Origin: Candidatus Epulonipiscium sp.
Lineage (GTDB): Bacteria > Bacillota > Clostridia > Lachnospirales > Defluviitaleaceae
DNA length: 64,000 nucleotides
Direction: 5' to 3'
NCBI GenBank assembly: GCA_012519205.1
Contig: JAAYQR010000010.1
Span: 62,001 to 126,000 of the forward strand
Below the pieces are notes generated by a model. That model made no database searches. It was not told the origin of the DNA and was given only the letters and a program-made list of their open reading frames with translations. A program made the translations under genes and the position numbers. Below are positions 16,565 through 26,016 of this stretch, in pieces (positions within the stretch are counted from its first letter, which is position 1; each line of letters starts with the position of its first letter).

Positions 16565-19500
16565 ATGAATCTAAAAAGATTAGAAATACAGGGATTTAAA
16601 TCTTTTGCAGATTATTTAAAATTGGATATCAATAAGGGGATTACCGCTGTTGTAGGCCCCAATGGCAGTGGAAAAAGCAATATTGCTGATTCTGTCAGAT
16701 GGGTTTTAGGAGAGCAAAGCCCAAAAACCCTTAGGGGGGCAAAGATGGAAGATGTCATTTTTTCGGGTACCCAAAATAGAAAACCCTTGGGATTTGCCGA
16801 AGTTTCTATTACCTTAGATAACTCTGATGGAAAGATACCGATTTCATATGGGGAAGTAACTGTCACTAGAAGGGTCTATCGTTCCGGGGAAAGTGAATAT
16901 TTTATCAATCGGACCTCATGCCGTTTAAAAGACATCCATGAATTGTTCATGGATACGGGGGTAGGAAAAGAAGGATATTCCATAATAGGACAAGGTCAGA
17001 TTGATAGAGTACTCAGTACAAAACCAGAAGATAGGCGGTTTTTATTTGAAGAAGCAGTGGGAATTGTAAAATATAAAAGCAGAAAGCAAGAGGCGGAAAA
17101 AAAGCTCGAATTAGAGAAACAAAACCTCATAAGGGTCAGGGACATTATCTTAGAGCTAGAGAAACAAATTGAACCTTTGTCCATTCAGGCAGAAAGGGCA
17201 AAACAATATCTTGATATCAAGGAAAAATTAAAAGAGGTTGAACTAAATTTATTTATTCAGGAGGCGGACCTTCTAAAGGAAGAACTATCTTCCCTTGAAG
17301 GTAGTTTTTCCATAAACAAGGAAGAACTTAATAAGCAAAAGGAAGTACAAACTAAGCAAAAAGAAGAATGTACTTGCCTAAAAAGGGCCTTAGAGGAGAT
17401 TGAAAATAAGATATTCCAAACTCAAAATGAGATTCTAGAACTTAGAACCTCCATCGAAAAAACAGGGGGCAGCAATAAGGTCATACAACAGCAAATTGAA
17501 CATTGCCTCCTTAATGTAAAAAGATTACAGGACGAATGTAGTAAGGTGGATAGCAAAAAAAGGGTAGTGGAGGATGAAAAAACACAAGCTGCAGTTAAAT
17601 CTAGGGGCCTTTCCTTAAACTTAAAAGCAAAAAAGGCCCTCTTAGAAGAAAAAGAAAATAACTTCTACGAAATTACCCACCTTCTAACTAGTAACGAAAC
17701 AAAAATTGAAGATTTTAAATCTGATATCATTGAAAAAATGAATGAGTCTTCTGAAATAAAAACAATTATACAAAAGCTAACCGGCTCCATTGAGCAATTA
17801 GATAATCGCAAGGAACAAATTAAAACTGAAAAAGCTAAGAATCAGACTCAATACAAAGAAAGCCAAATACATTTAAAAGCCTTACATAAATTGCAGCAGG
17901 ATCAGGAATTACAAAAGCAAAAATCCGAGGAACAAATAAATAAGCTAACGGATATGAATCATCATTTAGCCCATAAAATTAATGGGGAAACCATAAACTT
18001 AAATAACCTAACCGAGAAAATGCATCGGTATAAATCTAGACAGCAAGTTTTAAACCAAATGAAAAAAGAATATGAAGGTTTTAATAAAAGCGTAAAAAGT
18101 ATTCTAAAATTAAAACAAAATAATCCAAAGGCGTGGGGCGGCATCTGCGGTGTTGTGGCTGAATTAATTCAGGTGCCTAGAGGCTATGAAACAGCTATTG
18201 AAGTAGCTTTAGGTAGCAGCATGCAAAACATAGTTACAACTACGGAAGAAGCCACCAAAGATGCAATTGAATACCTAAAGAAAAATCAATTAGGAAGGGC
18301 TACGTTTCTTCCTCATTCAGCCATAAGGGCTAGGGAATTGGGAAATGAGAAAGATAGCTTACTAAAAGAAAAGGGAATACTAGGAATCGCCTCCACCTTA
18401 GTAACCTATGATAGTTTTTATAATAATATCATTTCCTATCTTCTTGGAAGGGTCCTAGTGGTCACAAATCTCGATTATGGTATAGCTTTAGCCAAAAAAT
18501 ACAAGCATAGATATAAAATAGTCACCCTAGAGGGGGATATCTTAAATACTGGGGGGTCTATGACTGGGGGAAGCATTTATCAAAAATCCTCCAATATCTT
18601 TGCAAGAAACAGAGAATTAATAGAGTTATCCCATGAACTTAATAAACTCATAGAAGCTATAAAAGAAACCCAAAGGCATTTAGAAGACCATAAACATCTA
18701 AGGGATTTAAACATAAGCAAGATAGAAAAGGAAAAAGAGAAATTACAAGAAATAAATATGGGGCTTTTATCTAAAACACATGAAATAAAACAATGCAAAG
18801 AGCTTATAAATCAGTTAGAGGATAAGGAAAAACAACTTTTAATAGAAATGGAACAGCTAGGTATCCAACATAAAGAGACATCTTTAACTTTAATAGAAAA
18901 AAGCAATCAGTTAAAAGAAATGGATAATGAAATTGAAAAAATCCATTCAAGAATAGAATCCCATCAATTAAATTTGCAGGAGGAAAAAATCTCAAAGGAT
19001 GCATTGGCAGAAGAAATAACAAAATTAAGAATAGAAATTTCATCATTGCAACAGGATACAAATCATATATATCAGGATATTGAACGATTAGAAAAAGAAA
19101 TAACAACCCTAACATTAGAAAAAGAACAAAGAGAAAAAGAAATAAAGACATATAAGGAACAAAAAGAAGAAAAGAAAAAGGAAATACAAAAAAACAAAGA
19201 AGAAATAAAAACCTTAGATTTAACCCTAGAAAAGAAATTAGAAGAACAAGTTTCTTTACAAGAAGCCAAGAAAAGTAAGGCCACCAAGCTAGATGTATAT
19301 GAAGGGGCCATGGATAAAACCACGGAAAATGTGGAGCTCCTTACACAAGAAATCAACAGGATAGAAAATAAAAAGATAAAGCTAAAACTAGAACAGGAAA
19401 ATCTATATAATACGATTTGGGAAGAATACGAGCAGACCTACCACTCTGCCCTAAAATTTAAAACTGATATGGGCACAGTATCGACAATGAAAAAGCAATC

Positions 19501-20149
19501 CATAGAGTATAAAAATCTAATAAAAGGCTTAGGAAATATTAATTTGGATGCAATTTCTGAAAACCAAAAGGTGAAAGAAAGATATCAGTTTTTGTCAGAG
19601 CAGAAACAAGATATACTTTCCGCAGAACAAAAACTCTATAGCATCATCAAAGAATTAACAACCTCTATGGAAAAACAGTTTACCCAAAACTTTGCCACCA
19701 TATCTGATAATTTTAACGAAGTGTTTAAAGAGCTTTTTGGAGGGGGGAAAGGCTACCTCCAACTAACCGATGAGGAAAATGTATTAGAGTCAGGGATTGA
19801 AATCATTGCCCAACCTCCAGGGAAAAAATTACAAAACATGATGCTTTTATCCGGAGGGGAAAAGGCATTAACTGCTATTGCCTTATTATTTTCCATACTT
19901 AAGATGAAACCTTCCCCATTTTGCATATTGGATGAAATAGAGGCGGCCCTAGATGATGCCAATGTAAATAGATTTGCAGGATACCTTAGTAAATTTGATA
20001 AGGATGCCCAGTTTATTGTAATCACCCATAGGAAAGGAACCATGGAAGCTGCCGATACCCTATATGGTGTAACAATGCAGGAGCAGGGCATTTCAAAACT
20101 ACTATCGGTAAAGCTTTCTGATTTACAAGAAAATGAAGAAGCAAGCTAA
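16565..20149 (+). CDS. smc: Chromosome segregation protein SMC
   Basis: The ATPase of the bacterial condensin. The 1194-aa protein shows an N-terminal head with Walker A GPNGSGKSN near residue 32, a long coiled coil (about 165-505), the hinge (about 510-680, with glycine-rich GGSMTGGS near its end), a second coiled coil (to about 1030), and the C-terminal head with LSGGEKALTAIALLF and Walker B FCILDEIEAALDDANV. The ATG at 16565 is 6 nt after GAGGTG; a GTG three codons earlier overlaps that site. Partners ScpA/ScpB are not in the window. Confidence 0.97.
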   Translation: MNLKRLEIQGFKSFADYLKLDINKGITAVVGPNGSGKSNIADSVRWVLGEQSPKTLRGAKMEDVIFSGTQNRKPLGFAEVSITLDNSDGKIPISYGEVTVTRRVYRSGESEYFINRTSCRLKDIHELFMDTGVGKEGYSIIGQGQIDRVLSTKPEDRRFLFEEAVGIVKYKSRKQEAEKKLELEKQNLIRVRDIILELEKQIEPLSIQAERAKQYLDIKEKLKEVELNLFIQEADLLKEELSSLEGSFSINKEELNKQKEVQTKQKEECTCLKRALEEIENKIFQTQNEILELRTSIEKTGGSNKVIQQQIEHCLLNVKRLQDECSKVDSKKRVVEDEKTQAAVKSRGLSLNLKAKKALLEEKENNFYEITHLLTSNETKIEDFKSDIIEKMNESSEIKTIIQKLTGSIEQLDNRKEQIKTEKAKNQTQYKESQIHLKALHKLQQDQELQKQKSEEQINKLTDMNHHLAHKINGETINLNNLTEKMHRYKSRQQVLNQMKKEYEGFNKSVKSILKLKQNNPKAWGGICGVVAELIQVPRGYETAIEVALGSSMQNIVTTTEEATKDAIEYLKKNQLGRATFLPHSAIRARELGNEKDSLLKEKGILGIASTLVTYDSFYNNIISYLLGRVLVVTNLDYGIALAKKYKHRYKIVTLEGDILNTGGSMTGGSIYQKSSNIFARNRELIELSHELNKLIEAIKETQRHLEDHKHLRDLNISKIEKEKEKLQEINMGLLSKTHEIKQCKELINQLEDKEKQLLIEMEQLGIQHKETSLTLIEKSNQLKEMDNEIEKIHSRIESHQLNLQEEKISKDALAEEITKLRIEISSLQQDTNHIYQDIERLEKEITTLTLEKEQREKEIKTYKEQKEEKKKEIQKNKEEIKTLDLTLEKKLEEQVSLQEAKKSKATKLDVYEGAMDKTTENVELLTQEINRIENKKIKLKLEQENLYNTIWEEYEQTYHSALKFKTDMGTVSTMKKQSIEYKNLIKGLGNINLDAISENQKVKERYQFLSEQKQDILSAEQKLYSIIKELTTSMEKQFTQNFATISDNFNEVFKELFGGGKGYLQLTDEENVLESGIEIIAQPPGKKLQNMMLLSGGEKALTAIALLFSILKMKPSPFCILDEIEAALDDANVNRFAGYLSKFDKDAQFIVITHRKGTMEAADTLYGVTMQEQGISKLLSVKLSDLQENEEAS

Positions 20150-20167
20150 TAAGGAGTGAAAAAGGGA

Positions 20168-21214
20168 ATGTTTAAAAAATGGTTTAAAAAAGATGAGAAT
20201 GAACCAAAAGAGGAAAACCAAATTCGAGAAGAAGTAGAGGAAGTAGAAGAAATAGAAGAAATAGAAGAAATAACCCATGATTCCCAACCTAAGTCGGGAT
20301 TTTTTACCAAATTGGTTAAGGGTTTAAGTAAAACCAGGAACAATATAATGGACGGTATAGACCAAGTTTTTAAATCCTTTACAAAAATCGATGAAGGATT
20401 GTACGAAGAGTTGGAGGAAGCTCTTATAATAGCTGATATTGGGGTTAATACAACCTTAAAGATTATGGATAACCTCAGAAAAGAAGTAAAAGAAAAAAAG
20501 ATTACCGATACAATAAAACTGAAACAATTATTAATAGAAGAAATTTCTAAGGTTATAGAAAAAGGGGATTCTACCATCTCCATTGAGGATGGGCCAGTGG
20601 TTATTTTAGTAATAGGGGTTAATGGGGTAGGAAAAACAACAACTATAGGAAAACTTGCTTATAATATAAAAAAGCAAAACAAAAAAGTACTCCTAGCTGC
20701 GGCAGATACATTCCGTGCTGCAGCAATAGATCAGTTAGAAATATGGGGGGAAAGAGCTGGGGTGGATGTTATTTCCCATCAAGAAAATTCAGATCCTGCA
20801 GCCGTAATCTTTGATGCTGTTCAAGCAGCCAAAGCTAGGAAAACAGATGTATTGATATGTGATACCGCAGGGCGGCTCCATAATAAGAAAAATTTAATGG
20901 AGGAACTAAAAAAGATATTCAGAATAATAACCAGGGAATATCCAGAAGCAAGAAGAGAGGTTCTTTTGGTCCTTGATGCAACCACGGGACAAAATGCTCT
21001 TCAACAGGTTAAATTATTTAAGGAAGTGGCGGATATAACAGGAATCATATTAACAAAATTAGATGGGACAGCTAAGGGGGGAATCATTGTATCTATCAAC
21101 CAAGAAATGAATATCCCTGTAAAATATATAGGAATAGGAGAAGGTATTGATGATTTACAGCCTTTTAACCCCCAAGAATTTGCCAAGGCATTGTTTGGTG
21201 AAGAAAATAATTAA
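20168..21214 (+). CDS. ftsY: Signal recognition particle receptor FtsY
   Basis: Membrane-associated GTPase that receives SRP-bound ribosomes. The 348-aa product has a short acidic A region with repeated Glu-Glu-Ile units (about 20-40) and then the NG domain: GVNGVGKTTTIGKLA near 153, ADTFRAAAIDQL near 180, DTAGRLHNKKNLM near 234, and TKLDGTAKGG near 295. The start is uncertain: GTG at 20156 abuts AAGGAG, and the ATG at 20168 lies 12 nt downstream; the latter is preferred because it resembles other FtsY starts. Partner genes ylxM and ffh follow. Confidence 0.94.
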   Translation: MFKKWFKKDENEPKEENQIREEVEEVEEIEEIEEITHDSQPKSGFFTKLVKGLSKTRNNIMDGIDQVFKSFTKIDEGLYEELEEALIIADIGVNTTLKIMDNLRKEVKEKKITDTIKLKQLLIEEISKVIEKGDSTISIEDGPVVILVIGVNGVGKTTTIGKLAYNIKKQNKKVLLAAADTFRAAAIDQLEIWGERAGVDVISHQENSDPAAVIFDAVQAAKARKTDVLICDTAGRLHNKKNLMEELKKIFRIITREYPEARREVLLVLDATTGQNALQQVKLFKEVADITGIILTKLDGTAKGGIIVSINQEMNIPVKYIGIGEGIDDLQPFNPQEFAKALFGEENN

Positions 21215-21221
21215 AAAAATC

Positions 21222-21250
21222 TTGACAAACCCCTTTCTATGCTATAGAAT
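21222..21250 (+). promoter_or_regulatory. Promoter of ylxM-ffh
   Basis: TTGACA (21222-21227), 17 bp, TAGAAT (21245-21250), in the ftsY-ylxM gap. Confidence 0.75.
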
Positions 21251-21255
21251 ATCTC

Positions 21256-21277
21256 TGTAAAGCATATAAGCTTTACA
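21256..21277 (+). repeat. Inverted repeat in the ylxM leader
   Basis: TGTAAAGC-ATATAA-GCTTTACA, perfect 8-bp arms starting 5 bp after the -10 box. It would sit at the 5' end of the mRNA as a hairpin, or serve as an operator over the start site. Confidence 0.45.
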
Positions 21278-21304
21278 CCTTAAATTTTATATAAGGGTGA
21301 TTTT

Positions 21305-21661
21305 ATGGAACATATTTTAGAAATCACGCTTCTGTATGACTTTTACGGGGGATTGCTAACGGATAAACAAAAAGACATATTTGAATTGTATTATCATGAT
21401 GATTTATCCTTAGCAGAAATTGCTGAACAATTTAGCATTAGTAGGCAGGGGGTTTATGATACCTTAAAGCGCTGTGAAACTTTATTGTTTCAGTATGAAA
21501 ATGCCATTCAATTGGTCAAGAGATTTATTAAAAGCAATAACTCAATCAAAAAAATGATTGACAAAATGGAAGAAATAGAAAAAAACCTAGAGTATCCCGA
21601 TAAAATACTAATGCAGATTAAAGATATGAAGGATATGGCATATAAAATATTAAATGGATGA
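21305..21661 (+). CDS. ylxM: YlxM, SRP-associated helix-turn-helix protein
   Basis: A 118-aa protein of the UPF0122 family, always next to ffh. In streptococci YlxM binds SRP components and modulates their GTPase activity. The sigma-70 region 4-like helix-turn-helix is visible (about 30-65: LAEIAEQFSISRQGVYDTLKRC). The C-terminal third is charged and helical. Its end overlaps the ffh SD region. Confidence 0.92.
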   Translation: MEHILEITLLYDFYGGLLTDKQKDIFELYYHDDLSLAEIAEQFSISRQGVYDTLKRCETLLFQYENAIQLVKRFIKSNNSIKKMIDKMEEIEKNLEYPDKILMQIKDMKDMAYKILNG

Positions 21662-21677
21662 ATTAGGAGGCCCTTCT

Positions 21678-23012
21678 ATGGCTTTTGAAAGTTTATCTGA
21701 TAAGCTTCAAGATGTTTTTAAAAAACTAAAAAGCAAAGGTAAACTCACAGAAAAAGATGTCACTGCAGCTCTTAGGGAAGTAAGGCTTGCCCTGTTAGAA
21801 GCAGATGTCAACTTTAAAGTTGTAAAGATCTTTGTTAATAAAATAAAGGCTAGGGCAGTGGGACATGATGTTCTAGAAAGCTTAACTCCAGGCCAGCAGG
21901 TTGTAAAAATCGTCCATGAAGAGCTCATTGACTTGATGGGCAATACCCAAAGCAAGCTTACCTTCTCTAATACCCCACCGACAGTTTATATGATGGTGGG
22001 CCTTCAAGGGGCAGGTAAAACAACGACCTCCGGCAAATTAGGAGCACAAATAAAAAAATTAGGCAAGAAACCTTTACTTGTTGCCTGTGACATTTACCGA
22101 CCGGCAGCTATCAAGCAATTAGAGGTTGTAGCATCCCAAGTAGGAGTACCTGTGTTTTCTATGGGGAATTCTAAAAGCCCTGTAGATATAGCAAATAAGG
22201 CTCTTTCCCATGCAAAAGACAACCATAATGACGTGGTAATCATTGATACCGCAGGGCGACTTCATATCGATGAAAAACTTATGGATGAACTACAGGATAT
22301 TAAAAACACCGTAAAACCTCAAGAGATTCTTCTCATTGTTGATGCTATGACAGGTCAGGATGCAGTGAATGTAGCAGAAAGTTTTAATGAAAAGCTGGGT
22401 ATTGACGGAGTAATATTAACAAAGTTAGATGGGGACACCAGGGGTGGGGCAGCATTATCTGTCCGCTCAGTAACCAATAAACCCATCAAATATATAGGAT
22501 TAGGGGAAAAGTTAGAAGATTTACAGCCCTTTCATCCAGATAGGATGGCATCCCGTATATTGGGCATGGGGGATGTTCTTACCTTAATCGAAAAAGCTCA
22601 ACAAAATTTTGACGAAAAGAAAGCCCTAGATTTAGAAAAGAAACTTCGCAAAATGGAATTTGACTTCGATGATTTCCTAGAACAAATGCAGCAAGTTAAA
22701 AAAATGGGACCATTAAATCAAGTATTAGGAATGATTCCGGGAATGAACATGCAAAAACTTGGGAATGTGGAAGTCGATGAAAAAGAGATTGCCCATGTAG
22801 AAGCTATTGTACAATCCATGACCAAAGAGGAAAGAAAAAATCCCTCCATTTTAAATGGTTCTAGAAAGAAAAGGATTGCCGCCGGCAGTGGAAGAAATTT
22901 GCAGGAAGTAAATAGGCTTCTAAAACAATTCGAGCAAATGAAAAAGATGATGAAACAGTTTTCAGATATGGCAAAAGGCAAAAAAGGAAAATTTAAACTT
23001 CCTTTTATGTAA
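21678..23012 (+). CDS. ffh: Signal recognition particle protein Ffh
   Basis: SRP54 homologue that binds signal sequences and 4.5S/scRNA. The 444-aa protein contains the N domain, the G domain (GLQGAGKTTTSGKLG near 107, DTAGRLHIDEKLM near 190, TKLDGDTRGG near 247) and the Met-rich M domain (about 300-444, GMIPGMNMQ, MKKMMKQFSDMAKGKKGKF). ATG 7 nt after AGGAGG; the upstream frame start is rejected. Followed by rpsP, the standard order. Confidence 0.97.
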   Translation: MAFESLSDKLQDVFKKLKSKGKLTEKDVTAALREVRLALLEADVNFKVVKIFVNKIKARAVGHDVLESLTPGQQVVKIVHEELIDLMGNTQSKLTFSNTPPTVYMMVGLQGAGKTTTSGKLGAQIKKLGKKPLLVACDIYRPAAIKQLEVVASQVGVPVFSMGNSKSPVDIANKALSHAKDNHNDVVIIDTAGRLHIDEKLMDELQDIKNTVKPQEILLIVDAMTGQDAVNVAESFNEKLGIDGVILTKLDGDTRGGAALSVRSVTNKPIKYIGLGEKLEDLQPFHPDRMASRILGMGDVLTLIEKAQQNFDEKKALDLEKKLRKMEFDFDDFLEQMQQVKKMGPLNQVLGMIPGMNMQKLGNVEVDEKEIAHVEAIVQSMTKEERKNPSILNGSRKKRIAAGSGRNLQEVNRLLKQFEQMKKMMKQFSDMAKGKKGKFKLPFM

Positions 23013-23044
23013 TATAGATAAATTTTTTAAGGAGGTGAAAACAC

Positions 23045-23290
23045 ATGGCAGTTAGAATCAGATTAAAAAGAATAGGTGCTAAAAAAGCTCCTTTTTATAG
23101 AATAGTTGTGGCCGATTCAAGATCTCCAAGAGATGGTAAGTTTATTGAAGAAGTTGGATACTATGACCCAACTAAAGAGCCCGCAGAACTAAAAGTCAAT
23201 GAAGAACTTGTTCAAAAATGGCTTAAAACTGGTGCTCAACCTTCTGATACAGTAAAATCTTTACTTAAAAAAGCTAATGTACTTCAATAG
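23045..23290 (+). CDS. rpsP: 30S ribosomal protein S16
   Basis: An 81-aa ribosomal protein with the canonical start [21 protein letters not shown] and the [14 protein letters not shown] block near residue 27. AAGGAGGTG upstream. In the ffh-rpsP-khpA-rimM-trmD run. Confidence 0.97.
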   Translation: MAVRIRLKRIGAKKAPFYRIVVADSRSPRDGKFIEEVGYYDPTKEPAELKVNEELVQKWLKTGAQPSDTVKSLLKKANVLQ

Positions 23291-23337
23291 TTATAATTTA
23301 ACGCAAATCCATTTAAGGTTTAGCGGAGGTGTTATGA

Positions 23338-23568
23338 ATGAAAGAACTAGTTGAAATGATCGCAAAAGCTTTAGTAGACAACCCTGAAGAGGTAAGGGTA
23401 AATGAAGTAGAAGGAGAACGCTCTATCATTCTTGAACTAACCGTTGCTTCGGAAGATATGGGCAAAGTTATAGGAAAGCAAGGACGTATTGCAAAAGCAA
23501 TCCGTACAGTTGTAAAAGCAGCAGCAATCCGTGAAAACAAACATGTGGTTGTCGAAATTTTACAATAA
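23338..23568 (+). CDS. khpA: KH-domain RNA-binding protein KhpA
   Basis: A 76-aa single type-II KH-domain protein. The GxxG loop is GKQG near residue 46, inside [19 protein letters not shown]. In Gram-positive bacteria KhpA pairs with KhpB (Jag) and influences cell elongation and mRNA. Start preceded by GCGGAGGTG. Located after rpsP as in Bacillus (ylqC). A good terminator follows, separating it from rimM. Confidence 0.94.
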   Translation: MKELVEMIAKALVDNPEEVRVNEVEGERSIILELTVASEDMGKVIGKQGRIAKAIRTVVKAAAIRENKHVVVEILQ

Positions 23569-23573
23569 GTTTT

Positions 23574-23604
23574 AAGGTTAGGGATAATTCCTAACCTTTT
23601 TTTC
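23574..23604 (+). terminator. Terminator after khpA
   Basis: 10-bp stem AAGGTTAGGG with a T-rich 3' arm, 5-nt loop, then a run of seven T residues. Confidence 0.85.
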
Positions 23605-23654
23605 TATTTTGTAGATACACCATAAAACCCCACAATGATTAAGGAGAAGAAAAA

Positions 23655-24167
23655 ATGCCTGATTATATAGAAATCGGAAAAATAGTAAATACTCAAGGGA
23701 TAAAAGGAGATTTAAGGGTAATCCCCACCACTGATGACCCAAAGCGTTTCGAACTTTTAGAGTGTATTTATATAGAAAAGAAAAATGAACTGATAAAATA
23801 TGAAATTGAAAGAGTCTGGTATCACAAGCAATTTGTCATATTAAAATTAAAAGAAATAGTTTCAATGAACGATGGAGAAGCCTTAAAGAACACCATAATC
23901 AAAATTCCAAAAGAACTGGCGCTTCCCTTAGAAGAAGATGAATACTACATTGGGGATTTATATGACATGGAAGTTTACACCGATGAAGATGAATATTTAG
24001 GCAAAATTAATGACATTATTTTTACTGGAAGCAATGATGTCTATATTGTAAAAAACGAAACAGATAAAAAGGAAATCCTTATTCCTGCTATAAAACAGTG
24101 CATTTTAAATATAAACATAGAAGAAAAGAAAATGATTGTGGCTTTGATGGAAGGATTGAGGGAGTGA
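23655..24167 (+). CDS. rimM: Ribosome maturation factor RimM
   Basis: Assists assembly of the 30S head with S19. The 170-aa protein has the N-terminal RimM barrel ([20 protein letters not shown], residues about 4-23 with the GxKG turn) and a C-terminal PRC-barrel (about 95-168, [17 protein letters not shown] to [12 protein letters not shown]). The stop overlaps the trmD ATG by one base, indicating coupling. Confidence 0.95.
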   Translation: MPDYIEIGKIVNTQGIKGDLRVIPTTDDPKRFELLECIYIEKKNELIKYEIERVWYHKQFVILKLKEIVSMNDGEALKNTIIKIPKELALPLEEDEYYIGDLYDMEVYTDEDEYLGKINDIIFTGSNDVYIVKNETDKKEILIPAIKQCILNINIEEKKMIVALMEGLRE

Positions 24168-24898
24168 TGAATTTTTATATATTGACATTGTTTCCTGAAA
24201 TGATTATGTCTACCATGTCCCACAGTATCATAGGAAAAGCACAATCCCAAAACAAGATTAAAATTGAGTGTATCAATATTAGGGATTTTGCCGGGAATAA
24301 ACATAAACAAGTAGACGATTATCCCTATGGAGGCGGGGCTGGAATGGTGATGCAGCCCGGACCCATATACAATGGGTATAAAAGCATCATCAATCAAAAA
24401 AATATAAAACCAAGGGTGGTATATATGTCACCCCAAGGCAAAACCTTTTCCCAGGCCCTAGCTAAAGAATTATCCCGGGAAGAAAATATAATCATCCTCT
24501 GTGGGCACTATGAAGGAGTGGACCAGAGGGTTATCGATGAAATAGTAACGGATGAAATATCCATCGGAGATTATATATTAACCGGAGGAGAACTAGGGGC
24601 AATGGTTATTATAGACTCCATCTCAAGACTACTTCCCGGGGTTCTTGGAAAAGAAGAATCCTACCAAGAAGAATCCTTCACTAACCACTTATTAGAATAC
24701 CCCCAGTACACAAGGCCACCAATTTTCAAAGATAGAAAGGTGCCCGATATCCTATTATCCGGTCATCACTCAAATATAGAGAAATGGAGAAGGGAGCAAT
24801 CCATCCTTCGAACCCATAAAAAAAGGCCGGATTTACTACAAAAAGCAGACCTAACCGACGAAGATAGAACTTATATACAAAAAATCAAAAATACCTAA
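24167..24898 (+). CDS. trmD: tRNA (guanine-37-N1)-methyltransferase
   Basis: Makes m1G37 in tRNAs, preventing frameshifts. The 243-aa SPOUT enzyme shows [15 protein letters not shown] near residue 53 and the knotted SAM site [32 protein letters not shown] (positions about 112-143, split motif). Start at ATG in TGATG overlap with rimM. Followed by a hairpin terminator before rplS, which has its own promoter. Confidence 0.97.
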   Translation: MNFYILTLFPEMIMSTMSHSIIGKAQSQNKIKIECINIRDFAGNKHKQVDDYPYGGGAGMVMQPGPIYNGYKSIINQKNIKPRVVYMSPQGKTFSQALAKELSREENIIILCGHYEGVDQRVIDEIVTDEISIGDYILTGGELGAMVIIDSISRLLPGVLGKEESYQEESFTNHLLEYPQYTRPPIFKDRKVPDILLSGHHSNIEKWRREQSILRTHKKRPDLLQKADLTDEDRTYIQKIKNT

Positions 24899-24899
24899 T

Positions 24900-24927
24900 A
24901 ATGGTACACCTGTCTGCCATTTTTCTA
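24900..24927 (+). terminator. Terminator after trmD
   Basis: 7-bp stem AATGGTA / TGCCATT (one G-T pair), 8-nt loop, then T-rich. Confidence 0.6.
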
Positions 24928-24936
24928 AATTTCCCG

Positions 24937-24965
24937 TTGCAATTATTTATTTTGTATGCTATACT
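24937..24965 (+). promoter_or_regulatory. Promoter of rplS
   Basis: TTGCAA (24937-24942), 17-bp spacer, TATACT (24960-24965). Confidence 0.8.
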
Positions 24966-24971
24966 TTTAAA

Positions 24972-25039
24972 TTGTGAGTACGGGCGTTCCGCTGCTATAT
25001 GTATAAGTATGAACGTCTATAATGGAAGGAGGGTACTTC
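24972..25039 (+). promoter_or_regulatory. Structured leader of rplS (L19-leader-like)
   Basis: The untranslated region between the promoter and the L19 start can form a long-range stem, GGGCGTTC (24982-24989) with GAACGTCT (25011-25018), ending shortly before the SD sequence AAGGAGGG. An L19 leader RNA is known in Firmicutes and is thought to allow autoregulation. I assign it by position and fold only. Confidence 0.45.
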
Positions 25040-25384
25040 ATGAACGAAATTATTAAAGCAATTGAAAATGAACAATTAAAAGACGATATAACTCCTTTTA
25101 ATGTTGGGGATACCGTACGTGTATATGCTAAGGTTAAAGAGGGAAATCGTGAAAGACTTCAAATGTTTGAAGGGATTGTATTAAAAAAACAACACGGGGG
25201 AATCCGTGAAACCTTTACTGTAAGAAGAATTTCTTATGGTGTTGGTGTTGAAAGAACATGGCCTCTTCACTCACCTAATATTGATAGGGTTGAAGTAGCA
25301 AGAAGAGGTAAAGTAAGACGAGCTAAGCTAAATTATCTCCGCACCAGGGTGGGTAAAGCTGCAAAAGTTAAAGAAATTATCTAA
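25040..25384 (+). CDS. rplS: 50S ribosomal protein L19
   Basis: A 114-aa protein of the large subunit near the subunit interface. Starts [14 protein letters not shown]; the signature [21 protein letters not shown] spans about residues 71-91, and the C-terminus [21 protein letters not shown] is typical. ATG chosen after GGAAGGAGGG; an upstream in-frame start at 25022 would precede it. Confidence 0.97.
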   Translation: MNEIIKAIENEQLKDDITPFNVGDTVRVYAKVKEGNRERLQMFEGIVLKKQHGGIRETFTVRRISYGVGVERTWPLHSPNIDRVEVARRGKVRRAKLNYLRTRVGKAAKVKEII

Positions 25385-25388
25385 TACT

Positions 25389-25417
25389 AAAGGGACTCAT
25401 AAGTCCCTTTTTGTGTA
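25389..25417 (+). terminator. Terminator after rplS
   Basis: 9-bp stem AAAGGGACT / AGTCCCTTT with a 4-nt loop and T-run. Confidence 0.85.
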
Positions 25418-25435
25418 TATGAAAGCAGGTGAATC

Positions 25436-25993
25436 ATGGAAGATAATCAAAACAATACAAATAAATCATTTTTTAAATCTGAGATATTTGAATTCATAAG
25501 AGATATTATTTTTATCCTTGCCGTTGTTGTTTTCATAAGAACCTTTGTCTTTGAAAATACAAAAGTAAGTGGCCCTTCTATGGAGCCCACTTTATATGAC
25601 GGTAATATATTAATTGTTAATAAATTCGAATACCGCTTTATAAATCCCAAAAAAGGGGAGATTATAGTTTTCCCTTATAAAGGAGATCCTTCAAAGCATT
25701 ATATTAAAAGGATTATAGGTCTGCCGGGGGAAGTGGTTGATATTCGGGATGGCATTGTTTATATTGATGGGGAATTATTAGAAGAAGATTATCTTCTTGA
25801 ACCCATGTATACCATGGGGGAAGTCACCTACCCATTTAAAGTCCCTATGGATACATATTTTGTTATGGGGGATAACCGTAACAGAAGTTCTGACAGCAGA
25901 TATCAGGATGTCGGGACTATCGAAAAATCAAAAATTACAGGGCGCGCAGTGATTAGGTTGTGGCCTTTTAACCAAATAGGATTTATTAAATAA
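25436..25993 (+). CDS. lepB: Type I signal peptidase, copy 1
   Basis: Cleaves signal peptides on the outer face of the membrane. The 185-aa protein has one N-terminal membrane helix (about 20-39), catalytic Ser48 in SGPSMEPTL, general-base Lys91 in YIKRIIGLPGE, and the box GDNRNRSSDSRYQDVG near 143. Gram-positive SipS-type size. First of three adjacent paralogues; the 20-bp gap after the rplS terminator contains AGCAGGTG as SD sequence. Confidence 0.94.
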   Translation: MEDNQNNTNKSFFKSEIFEFIRDIIFILAVVVFIRTFVFENTKVSGPSMEPTLYDGNILIVNKFEYRFINPKKGEIIVFPYKGDPSKHYIKRIIGLPGEVVDIRDGIVYIDGELLEEDYLLEPMYTMGEVTYPFKVPMDTYFVMGDNRNRSSDSRYQDVGTIEKSKITGRAVIRLWPFNQIGFIK

Positions 25994-26016
25994 AATTATT
26001 GGTAGTGGATGGGCAT

